Shown here in pieces: positions 1-5,649 of a stretch of DNA of 5,649 nt; positions within the stretch are counted from its first letter, which is position 1, and every line of letters begins with the position of its first letter. The DNA is from Pseudomonadota bacterium (lineage in GTDB: Bacteria > Pseudomonadota > Gammaproteobacteria > Competibacterales > Competibacteraceae): the NCBI GenBank assembly GCA_018262135.1, contig JAGTSD010000134.1, forward strand, positions 1-5,649, given 5' to 3'. The position numbers were made by a program, and so were the translations under genes. The notes under the pieces are model-generated. The model did no database searches. It had not been told where the DNA came from and saw nothing but the letters and a program-made list of their open reading frames with translations.

Positions 1-2
1 CC

Positions 3-524
<522 letters not shown>

Positions 525-541
525 GGCCGTCGCGCATCGCC

Positions 542-2449
542 GTGGATGTGGCCCAACTGCTGGGGCCGGAGGGTCCTCTGGCCCGGCAGGTTCCAGGTTT
601 TGCCCCACGCCTGCCCCAACAGCGAATGGCGCAGGCCGTCACCGCCACGCTGGAGGACGGGGGCGCGCTGATCGTCGAGGCCGGTACTGGCACCGGCAAG
701 ACCTTCGCCTATCTGGCGCCCGCGCTGTTGTCCGGGGTGCGGGTCATCATTTCCACCGGCACCCGCCATTTGCAGGATCAGCTCTACGGCCAGGATCTGC
801 CGGTATTGCGTCGGGCGCTGAAGAGTCCGACGCAGGTGGCGCTGTTGAAGGGGCGTGGCAATTATTTGTGCCTGTACCGCCTGGAACGTACCGAGCAGGA
901 AGGACGGCTGGCTTCGCCCACGCAGGTGGCCGAGTTGCAGCACGTTCGCCGTTGGGCCGGCCGCACCCGGCGCGGCGACATCGCCGAAATCACCGACGTT
1001 CCGGAAACTTCTTCGCTTTGGCCGCGCGTTACCTCCACCGTGGACAACTGTCTGGGGCAGGAATGCCCGCACCTGGAGGACTGCTTTTTCGCCAGGGCAC
1101 GGCTTGATGCACTGGCGGCGGACGTGCTGGTGATCAATCACCACCTGTTTTGCGCCGATCTGGCGCTCCGGGAAACCGGATTCGCCGAGTTGTTGCCCGA
1201 AGCGGAGGCGATCATTCTCGACGAAGCACACCAGTTGCCGGAGATCGCCACGCACTTTTTTGGCCAGTCGTTGAGCGGACGGCAGTTGACCGAACTGGCG
1301 CGGGATACCGTGGTGGAGCAGGCGCGGGACGCGGCCGATTTTCCCGAGTTGCGGGATCGCGCTGAGGCGCTGGCGGCAGTTGAGGCGGCCCTGCGAGAGG
1401 CGCTGGGGACGGGGGAACGCCGGGCGCCGTGGCGGGAGGTTGCCGAACAGCCGGCGGTGCAGGAAGCCGTCGGCCGGTTGACCGAAGCGCTGAACCGGCT
1501 GCGGGAAGCCTTGAAGGAAGCGGGCCAGCGCGGCAAGGGCCTGGAGAGTTGCCGCCGGCGCGCCGAGGACCTGATGCAGCACCTGCTGGCGGTGACCGGG
1601 GCAGAGCGCCATTCCGACGCCGTGCACTGGTTCGAGACCCATGGGCGCGGTTTCACCCTGAGACTGACCCCGCTGGACATTGCTCCCACTTTCCGAACCC
1701 GGATGCAGGAAAGGCCCCGCGCCTGGATTTTCACCTCGGCGACGCTGGCGGTGGGGGAGAGTTTCGACCATTTCGCAGTGCGGCTGGGGTTGCAGGACTA
1801 TGCCGGGTTGCGGCTGGACAGTCCGTTTGATTTCGCCCGCAATACGCTGCTTTATCACCCGCCTGGTTTGCCGGAGCCGACTTCTTCCCAGTACACCGCG
1901 GCGTTGCTGGAAGCGGCGTTGCCGGTGCTGGAAGCCAGCCGGGGGCGGGCGTTTCTGTTGTTCACCAGCCACCGCGCCCTGCGCGAGGCTGAGGAGGGAC
2001 TGGCTGGGCGGCTGGATTATCCGTTGCTGGCGCAGGGCGCAGCGCCGAAGGCGGCGTTGCTGCGGGAGTTCCGCGCCCTGGGCAATGCGGTGTTGCTGGG
2101 GACCGCGAGTTTCTGGGAAGGGGTGGACGTGCGTGGCGAGGCGCTGTCGTGCGTGATCATTGACCGCTTGCCGTTTGCCTCGCCGGGCGATCCAGTGTTG
2201 CAGGCGCGGATCGAGTCCTTGCGCCAACGGGGCGAGGATCCGTTTCAGTGCTATCAGTTGCCCCAGGCGGTGATCGCGCTCAAGCAGGGCGTGGGGCGGC
2301 TGATCCGGGATGTGACCGACCGGGGGGTGCTGATGCTCTGCGACCCGCGCTTGCTGACCAAATTCTATGGGCGGGTATTTCTGGACAGCCTGCCGCCTAT
2401 GCCCCGCACCCGGAAGCTGGAACGGGTGCGGGCATTTTTCGCGGAATAG
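542..2449 (+). CDS. yoaA: ATP-dependent DNA helicase, YoaA (DinG/XPD family)
   Basis: Superfamily 2 iron-sulfur helicase of 635 aa, about the length I recall for E. coli YoaA (636 aa) and shorter than DinG (~716 aa). By family knowledge it unwinds DNA 5'->3' and helps clear blocked replication forks; in E. coli YoaA partners the clamp-loader subunit HolC. Visible motifs in order: Walker A EAGTGTGKT (46-54, K53, T54); the four cysteines expected to hold the 4Fe-4S cluster (C110, C170, C175, C181); VINHHLF (197-203); Walker B DEAH (227-230); motif III-like FTSATL (397-402); SFWEGVDVRG (523-532); and motif VI QGVGRLIRD (582-590) with the arginine finger R586. All key residues are intact. The start is GTG at 542, since N-terminal PGFAPRLPQQRMA aligns with the E. 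coli protein near its beginning; a second in-frame GTG at 548 is possible. No clear Shine-Dalgarno precedes it (only TGAGG, ~15 nt away), which fits translational coupling to the upstream gene. The stop, TAG 2447-2449, lies 13 nt from the sbcC remnant on the other strand. Confidence 0.95.
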   Translation: MDVAQLLGPEGPLARQVPGFAPRLPQQRMAQAVTATLEDGGALIVEAGTGTGKTFAYLAPALLSGVRVIISTGTRHLQDQLYGQDLPVLRRALKSPTQVALLKGRGNYLCLYRLERTEQEGRLASPTQVAELQHVRRWAGRTRRGDIAEITDVPETSSLWPRVTSTVDNCLGQECPHLEDCFFARARLDALAADVLVINHHLFCADLALRETGFAELLPEAEAIILDEAHQLPEIATHFFGQSLSGRQLTELARDTVVEQARDAADFPELRDRAEALAAVEAALREALGTGERRAPWREVAEQPAVQEAVGRLTEALNRLREALKEAGQRGKGLESCRRRAEDLMQHLLAVTGAERHSDAVHWFETHGRGFTLRLTPLDIAPTFRTRMQERPRAWIFTSATLAVGESFDHFAVRLGLQDYAGLRLDSPFDFARNTLLYHPPGLPEPTSSQYTAALLEAALPVLEASRGRAFLLFTSHRALREAEEGLAGRLDYPLLAQGAAPKAALLREFRALGNAVLLGTASFWEGVDVRGEALSCVIIDRLPFASPGDPVLQARIESLRQRGEDPFQCYQLPQAVIALKQGVGRLIRDVTDRGVLMLCDPRLLTKFYGRVFLDSLPPMPRTRKLERVRAFFAE

Positions 2450-2462
2450 CCATTGCCGGCCG

Positions 2463-2678
2463 CTAACCGCTGGCCACCTCGATCCGGCTCTGGCCGCCGG
2501 ACTGGCGCTGGACCCGAATCTGAGCGCCGATCCGCTCGGTCATTTCCTGCACGTGGGCGATGACGCCCACCTTGCGGCCCTGGGCTTGCAGGTTGTCCAG
2601 AACGTCCATTGCGACTCGTAGCGTGTCGGCATCGAGACTCCCGAAGCCCTACTCGACGAACAGCGATTCCATCCTCCG
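2463..2678 (-). pseudogene. sbcC: Degraded 3' end of sbcC (SMC-like exonuclease subunit)
   Basis: Read on the minus strand, about 70 codons resemble the extreme C-terminus of SbcC, the Rad50-like ATPase of the SbcCD nuclease that opens hairpins and DNA ends. The frame begins RRMESLFVE, meets TAG at complement 2651-2649, and continues GFGSLDADTL (D-loop), then GRKVGVIAHVQEM (the H-loop, VGVISHV in typical SbcC) and TERIGAQIRVQ, ending at TAG (complement 2465-2463). Family proteins read roughly ESLF(V/I)DEGFGSLD here. Thus GAC-GAG became GAG-TAG: the Walker B aspartate is glutamate and the catalytic glutamate codon is a stop. Upstream of RRM no SbcC-like sequence remains, and another in-frame TAA follows at about complement 2691-2689. 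The ATP-binding N-terminus and coiled coils are absent from the window. I read this as the tail left by a large deletion. Function is not expected. Identification comes from remembered family motifs, not from a search. Confidence 0.82.
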
Positions 2679-2728
2679 CTCCATCCTGTTTTACTCAACC
2701 TCGATCCTGACCGAAGGAAGTTTTCCCC

Positions 2729-3328
2729 ATGTCCGATTCCCTCCATCTCCAACGTCTTTCCGGCGCTGCGATCAACGTTTGGCTGCCGGAACTGGCGCGG
2801 TTGCGCATCCAGGTGTTCCGCGAGTTCCCCTATCTTTACGACGGCAGCGCGGCCTACGAGGAAAAATATCTCAAGACCTACGTGGACGCGCCAGACAGCG
2901 TCATGGTGCTGGTCCGGGACGGCGAGCGGGTAGTGGGCGCGTCGAGCGGTTTGCCGCTGGAGGCCGAACCCCCGAACGTGATCGAACCGTTTCTGGCGCA
3001 CGGCTATGACCCCAGGCGGATTTTCTATTACGGCGAGTCGGTCCTGTTGCCGGAGTATCGGGGACGGGGCCTGGGCAAACGGTTTTTCGAGGAGCGGGAA
3101 GCACATGCCCGTGGGCTGGGCCGTTTCGAGATCGCCTGTTTCTGCGCGGTCCAGCGACCCGTCGATCATCCGCGCCGTCCGGCGGGTTACGCGCCACTGG
3201 ATGCGCTGTGGAACCGGCAAGGGTTCGTCCGGCATCCGGAACTGCATACCACCTTCTCGTGGCGGGATTTGGACGAGGACCAGGCATCACCCAAACCGAT
3301 GGTATTCTGGCTGAAATCCCTGGTATGA
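2729..3328 (+). CDS. GNAT-family N-acetyltransferase
   Basis: Predicted cytoplasmic acetyl-CoA-dependent acyltransferase of 199 aa; the acceptor cannot be told from sequence. The acetyl-CoA-binding motif A is clear: beta strand GESVLLPEY (102-110) followed by the pyrophosphate loop RGRGLGKRF (111-119), matching the R/Q-x-x-G-x-G/A signature. The preceding strand RVVGASSGLPL (67-77) fits GNAT beta 2-3. Distinctive segments outside the core are FREFPYLYDG (30-39) and RPVDHPRRPAGYAPLDALW (143-161); the second is followed by NRQGF, which resembles motif B. ATG at 2729 is chosen because AAGGAAG (2714-2720) lies 8 nt upstream. The gene stands alone: upstream is the sbcC remnant on the opposite strand, downstream a hairpin and the convergent trpB2-like gene. 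No -35/-10 pair is convincing in the short upstream region, which overlaps the remnant. It was probably outside the original sbcC gene, and may have lost its native promoter context in the deletion; that is inference. Confidence 0.88.
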   Translation: MSDSLHLQRLSGAAINVWLPELARLRIQVFREFPYLYDGSAAYEEKYLKTYVDAPDSVMVLVRDGERVVGASSGLPLEAEPPNVIEPFLAHGYDPRRIFYYGESVLLPEYRGRGLGKRFFEEREAHARGLGRFEIACFCAVQRPVDHPRRPAGYAPLDALWNRQGFVRHPELHTTFSWRDLDEDQASPKPMVFWLKSLV

Positions 3329-3344
3329 ACCGGCGCTCGCCTCC

Positions 3345-3376
3345 AACCCCTCGCACCCGCCAGCGAGCGAGGGGTT
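3345..3376. terminator. Hairpin between convergent genes, candidate bidirectional terminator
   Basis: AACCCCTCGC (3345-3354) pairs perfectly with GCGAGGGGTT (3367-3376) around a 12-nt loop. It sits 16 nt after the GNAT stop and 12 nt after the trpB2-like stop on the other strand, where a shared terminator is expected. The stem is GC-rich, but the T-tract is poor: only TTT on the plus strand and TT on the minus strand. It may therefore be a weak intrinsic terminator or mainly an RNA 3'-end protecting structure. Confidence 0.55.
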
Positions 3377-3388
3377 TGAAGTCTGGAT

Positions 3389-4756
3389 TCAGACTTCCGT
3401 CACTGACGGCAACCCGGACAGCGCCATCGCCAGTTCGGCCTGATCGTATTCCTGATCGGTCAGCTTGCCAGCGAAATAATCTATATAAGCCGGCATGTCG
3501 AAGTGGCCGTGGCCGCACATATTGAACAGGATCGCCTGGCTTACCCCTTCCTCCTTGCAGCGCAGCGCCTCGTCAATCGCGCCCTTGATCGCGTGGTTGG
3601 CTTCCGGGGCTGGCAGGATGCCCTCGGTGCGGGCGAACAGTACACCGGCATCGAAGCAGGCCGTCTGATGGTAGGCCCGGGCCTCGATCAGGCCCAGTTC
3701 CTTGACATGGCTAACCAGCGGCGCCATGCCGTGATAGCGCAGGCCACCGGCATGGAAGCCGGGCGGGGTAAAGGTCGAGCCCAGGGTATACATCTTGACC
3801 AGTGGGGTCAGATGGGCGGTGTCACCGAAGTCATAGGCATAGGGGCCACGGGTCAGAGTGGGACAGGCCGCCGGCTCGACCGCCACGATCCGCACTGATC
3901 GTCCGCCTCGCAGTTGCGCCCCGAGGAAGGGGAAGGCAATGCCGGCGAAATTGGAGCCACCCCCGGTGCAGCCGACCACCACGTCCGGATAGTCATCGGC
4001 CATTTCCAACTGGAGCATCGCTTCCTGGCCAACCACGGTCTGATGCAGCAGGACGTGGCTCAGCACCGAGCCGAGCGAGTATTTGGTGTCATCGCGCTGG
4101 GCGGCGACCTCGACCGCCTCGGAAATGGCGATGCCGAGGCTGCCCGGATGGTCCGGCCGCTGGGCCAGGATTGCGCGGCCGGAGGCCGTTTCCTCGGAGG
4201 GTGAAGCGACGCAGCGCGCCCCCCAGCTTTCCATCAGCGCCCGGCGGTAGGGCTTCTGGTGGTACGAAACCCGCACCATGAACACCTGCACGTCGAGACC
4301 GAACAGCACCCCGGCAAAGGCCAGCGAGGAACCCCACTGGCCGGCGCCGGTTTCAGTGGTGAGGCGTTTGACCCCGGCTTCCTTGTTGTAGAACGCCTGG
4401 GCAACGGCAGTGTTGGGTTTGTGGCTGCCCGCCGGGCTGATCGATTCGTTCTTGTAGTAGATCCGCGCCGGGGTGCCGAGGGCCTGTTCCAGCCGGCGAG
4501 CGCGATACAGCGGGCTGGGCCGCCATTGCCGGTAAATCTCGCGCACCGGTTCGGGGATCTCGATCTCCCGTTCGGTGGACACTTCCTGCTGGATCAGCGC
4601 CATCGGGAACAGCGGCGCCAGATCGTCCGGGCCAATCGGTTTCTGGGTGCCGGGATGCAGCACCGGCGGCGGCGGTTTGGGCAGATCGGCCACCAGGTTG
4701 TACCAATATTTGGGCATCCTGCTCTCGTCGAGCAGGTATTTGACGGGTTGACTCAT
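3389..4756 (-). CDS. Tryptophan synthase beta-like PLP enzyme, TrpB2 type
   Basis: PLP-dependent enzyme of 455 aa, longer than classic TrpB1 (~400 aa) and typical of the TrpB2 (TrpB-related) group, with an extended N-terminus ([20 protein letters not shown]). TrpB enzymes join L-serine and indole to make L-tryptophan; TrpB2 forms often act without the alpha subunit and may salvage free indole. Visible residues: the Schiff-base lysine K113 in [10 protein letters not shown]135 in TETGAGQWG, corresponding to the catalytic glutamate; the PLP phosphate loop CTGGGSNF (263-270); [12 protein letters not shown] (378-389), equivalent to EGIIPALESAHA of TrpB1; and C-terminal NMCGHGHFD (412-420), where many relatives have Ser in place of Cys. 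The active site looks intact. ATG at 4756 is supported by AGGA (complement 4766-4763), 6 nt upstream. No trpA is adjacent, and I see no TrpR operator or Trp-rich leader peptide. It is transcribed divergently from the DUF4124/Sel1 gene and convergently with the GNAT gene. The exact physiological substrate is uncertain; I leave the symbol blank because trpB proper is probably elsewhere. Confidence 0.93.
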   Translation of the reverse strand: MSQPVKYLLDESRMPKYWYNLVADLPKPPPPVLHPGTQKPIGPDDLAPLFPMALIQQEVSTEREIEIPEPVREIYRQWRPSPLYRARRLEQALGTPARIYYKNESISPAGSHKPNTAVAQAFYNKEAGVKRLTTETGAGQWGSSLAFAGVLFGLDVQVFMVRVSYHQKPYRRALMESWGARCVASPSEETASGRAILAQRPDHPGSLGIAISEAVEVAAQRDDTKYSLGSVLSHVLLHQTVVGQEAMLQLEMADDYPDVVVGCTGGGSNFAGIAFPFLGAQLRGGRSVRIVAVEPAACPTLTRGPYAYDFGDTAHLTPLVKMYTLGSTFTPPGFHAGGLRYHGMAPLVSHVKELGLIEARAYHQTACFDAGVLFARTEGILPAPEANHAIKGAIDEALRCKEEGVSQAILFNMCGHGHFDMPAYIDYFAGKLTDQEYDQAELAMALSGLPSVTEV

Positions 4757-4839
4757 GTGGGTTCCTGAAAAAACGTTCGCTCGGCGGGCGGTTCGAGCCG
4801 TTCCCGCGGGCTGGATGAGATGATCTTAAGGGTTCGATA

Positions 4840-4855
4840 CGCGCCGCCGGGCGCG
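4840..4855 (-). repeat. GC-only hairpin in the leader of the trpB2-like gene
   Basis: CGCGCC (4840-4845) pairs with GGCGCG (4850-4855) around a 4-nt loop, giving a six-pair all-GC stem. If transcription of the trpB2-like gene starts near 4860, this stem lies in its leader RNA. No T-run follows, so it is not an obvious attenuator; in such GC-rich DNA it may be chance. Confidence 0.3.
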
Positions 4856-5027
4856 CGGATGGCATTTTAGCGCAAGTTCAACCTCCTGAATGATTACAAT
4901 TGGATGTGAATAATGGAGGCGCAATTCTGGAGCATTTAGCCATCAGTGTCGGTCAAATATCCGATCCGGTGGATTGATCACTGGCGACGGATGCCGGAAA
5001 TTTGAGAGCATTCGTCGTGTTACGAGC

Positions 5028-5033
5028 GGAGGT
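5028..5033 (+). promoter_or_regulatory. Strong Shine-Dalgarno of the DUF4124/Sel1 gene
   Basis: GGAGGT lies 4 nt before ATG at 5038. It is a near-perfect match to the 16S rRNA 3' end and fixes that start, which a signal peptide follows directly. Confidence 0.85.
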
Positions 5034-5037
5034 AGTC

Positions 5038-5649
5038 ATGCGCAAGCAGGCGGTATGGTTGGCGATTCTTCTGACCGGTGTGGCCCAGGCCGCCGCTCCA
5101 CCGGCCGAGCCGAACGTCAAGAAGTGGCAGGATGAAAAAGGTGTGTGGCATTACGGCGACGCCCGCCCGGCTTCAGCCGACGCCGCCGGCAATAGCGCCG
5201 CCGAGGCCTACCAGCGTGGCGATTACATCAAGGCGTTTGAGGAATACATGCAATGGGCCAAGCAGGGCGATCCCCGCGCCCAGACCATGATCGGGCAGAT
5301 GTACCTGCGCGGCCAGGGTGTGGGACAAAACGCGCGCAGCGCCATCGAGTGGTTCCGCAAGGCGGCCGTGCAAGGCAATACCGACGCCCAACTCCAGCTC
5401 GGGATGCTGTACGCCACCGACCCCAGCGTCGCATCCAGTGAGAAGGAGGCGCTGTTGTGGCTGCGCAAGGCGGCTGAATGGGGCAATGCCGAGGCGATAT
5501 ATAGGCTGGCGGGCAAGTTCGCCACCGGCCAGGGCGTCGTTCGGGATGACGGGGAAGCCGCCAGTAATTACCGACGAGCAGCGGAAAAGGGCCATGCTGG
5601 CGCCCAGTTTGAACTGGGAAATTTTTACGCCAGCGGGCGCGGCGTGTCG
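5038..5649 (+). CDS. Secreted DUF4124 and Sel1-repeat protein, 5' part
   Basis: An open frame from ATG 5038 runs off the right edge with 204 codons visible and no stop. Residues 1-19 look like a Sec signal peptide: basic MRKQ, a hydrophobic core (AVWLAILLTGV) and a likely cut after AQA (15-17 or nearby), so the protein should reach the periplasm or envelope. Residues 28-43 (KKWQDEKGVWHYGDAR) match the DUF4124 pattern (K/YxWxDxxGxxHYxDxxP), a short segment common at the N-terminus of exported proteobacterial proteins. From about residue 55 come helical repeats of the Sel1 (SLR, TPR-like) type, about 36 aa each: 78-114 (AIEWFRKAAVQGN), 115-150 (ALLWLRKAAEWGN; its loop DPSVASS departs from the usual GxGVxxD), 151-186 (YRRAAEKGH) and a fourth starting at 187. 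Sel1 repeats act as protein-binding scaffolds, in some bacteria in envelope assembly or signalling. The partner is unknown. The gene is divergent from the trpB2-like gene, and shared regulation is possible but not shown. Confidence 0.9.
   Translation, partial: MRKQAVWLAILLTGVAQAAAPPAEPNVKKWQDEKGVWHYGDARPASADAAGNSAAEAYQRGDYIKAFEEYMQWAKQGDPRAQTMIGQMYLRGQGVGQNARSAIEWFRKAAVQGNTDAQLQLGMLYATDPSVASSEKEALLWLRKAAEWGNAEAIYRLAGKFATGQGVVRDDGEAASNYRRAAEKGHAGAQFELGNFYASGRGVS

Larger units (their letters stand above)
4757..5037. other. Divergent intergenic region with probable promoters
   Basis: This 281-bp stretch separates two divergent start codons, so it should hold both promoters. Its middle (4880-5020) is clearly more AT-rich than the genes, as expected for a promoter zone. 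For the trpB2-like gene, TAAAAT on the minus strand (complement 4869-4864) is a possible -10 box, but no good -35 lies at the right distance; it would leave an untranslated leader of roughly 100 nt. For the rightward gene I see no convincing sigma-70 pair and no sigma-54 GG-N10-GC site. An imperfect inverted repeat, TTACA-N6-TGTGA (4894-4909), lies between the two and might bind a regulator, but it matches no consensus I know. No tRNA or riboswitch is recognisable. Confidence 0.5.

Noticed and set aside
2540..3247. A 235-codon minus-strand open frame across the sbcC remnant and the GNAT gene
   Set aside because: It reads a different frame from the SbcC-like one, shows no motif, and overlaps the well-supported GNAT gene.
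3802..4281. Plus-strand open frames opposite the trpB2-like gene
   Set aside because: Arg/Pro/Gly-rich shadow translations without motifs; the minus-strand enzyme explains the region fully.
4894..4909. Possible CRP site (TGTGA-N6-TCACA)
   Set aside because: The half-sites have the opposite order (TTACA first, TGTGA second) and one mismatch, so it does not fit the CRP consensus.
4913..4939. An 8-codon plus-strand mini-ORF with one Trp codon, considered as a tryptophan leader peptide
   Set aside because: It is on the strand opposite the trpB2-like gene, has only one Trp codon and no ribosome binding site, and no attenuator stem pair follows.
4982..4996. Possible sigma-54 promoter (TGGCGACGGATGCCG)
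   Set aside because: The GG to GC spacing is too short for the required GG-N10-GC arrangement.

Overview
This 5.65 kb window of GC-rich bacterial DNA is probably chromosomal and probably from a gammaproteobacterium. The main evidence is a full-length helicase that matches the YoaA type of DinG-family protein along its whole length, four iron-sulfur cysteines included. The other genes, a proline-rich TPR protein, a GNAT acetyltransferase, a TrpB2-type enzyme and a DUF4124/Sel1 protein, fit free-living environmental proteobacteria. I cannot fix the genus from sequence alone.

Layout, left to right. (1) 1-524 (+): the 3' part of a proline-rich, TPR-containing protein whose start lies outside the window. 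(2) 542-2449 (+): yoaA, 17 nt after the TPR gene and probably co-transcribed with it. (3) 2463-2678 (-): a degraded C-terminal stub of sbcC (Rad50-like nuclease subunit). It keeps the D-loop, H-loop and natural stop codon, but has a TAG where the Walker B glutamate should be, and recognisable homology ends a few residues upstream of that. (4) 2729-3328 (+): a GNAT-family N-acetyltransferase with a good ribosome binding site. (5) 3345-3376: a perfect 10-bp hairpin between two convergent genes. (6) 3389-4756 (-): trpB2-type, PLP-dependent tryptophan synthase beta-like enzyme, with no trpA beside it. (7) 4757-5037: a divergent intergenic region. (8) 5038 to the right edge (+): a secreted protein with a signal peptide, a DUF4124-like segment and Sel1 repeats, cut by the window edge.

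The genes do not form one pathway. The only likely operon is TPR protein-yoaA. The sbcC stub, which runs tail to tail with yoaA, suggests that a repair-nuclease gene once lay here and was removed by deletion up to the GNAT gene. I see no CRISPR array, insertion sequence, tRNA, rRNA or phage gene, and no convincing new multi-gene system. The most unusual observations are the sbcC remnant and the DUF4124-Sel1 architecture.
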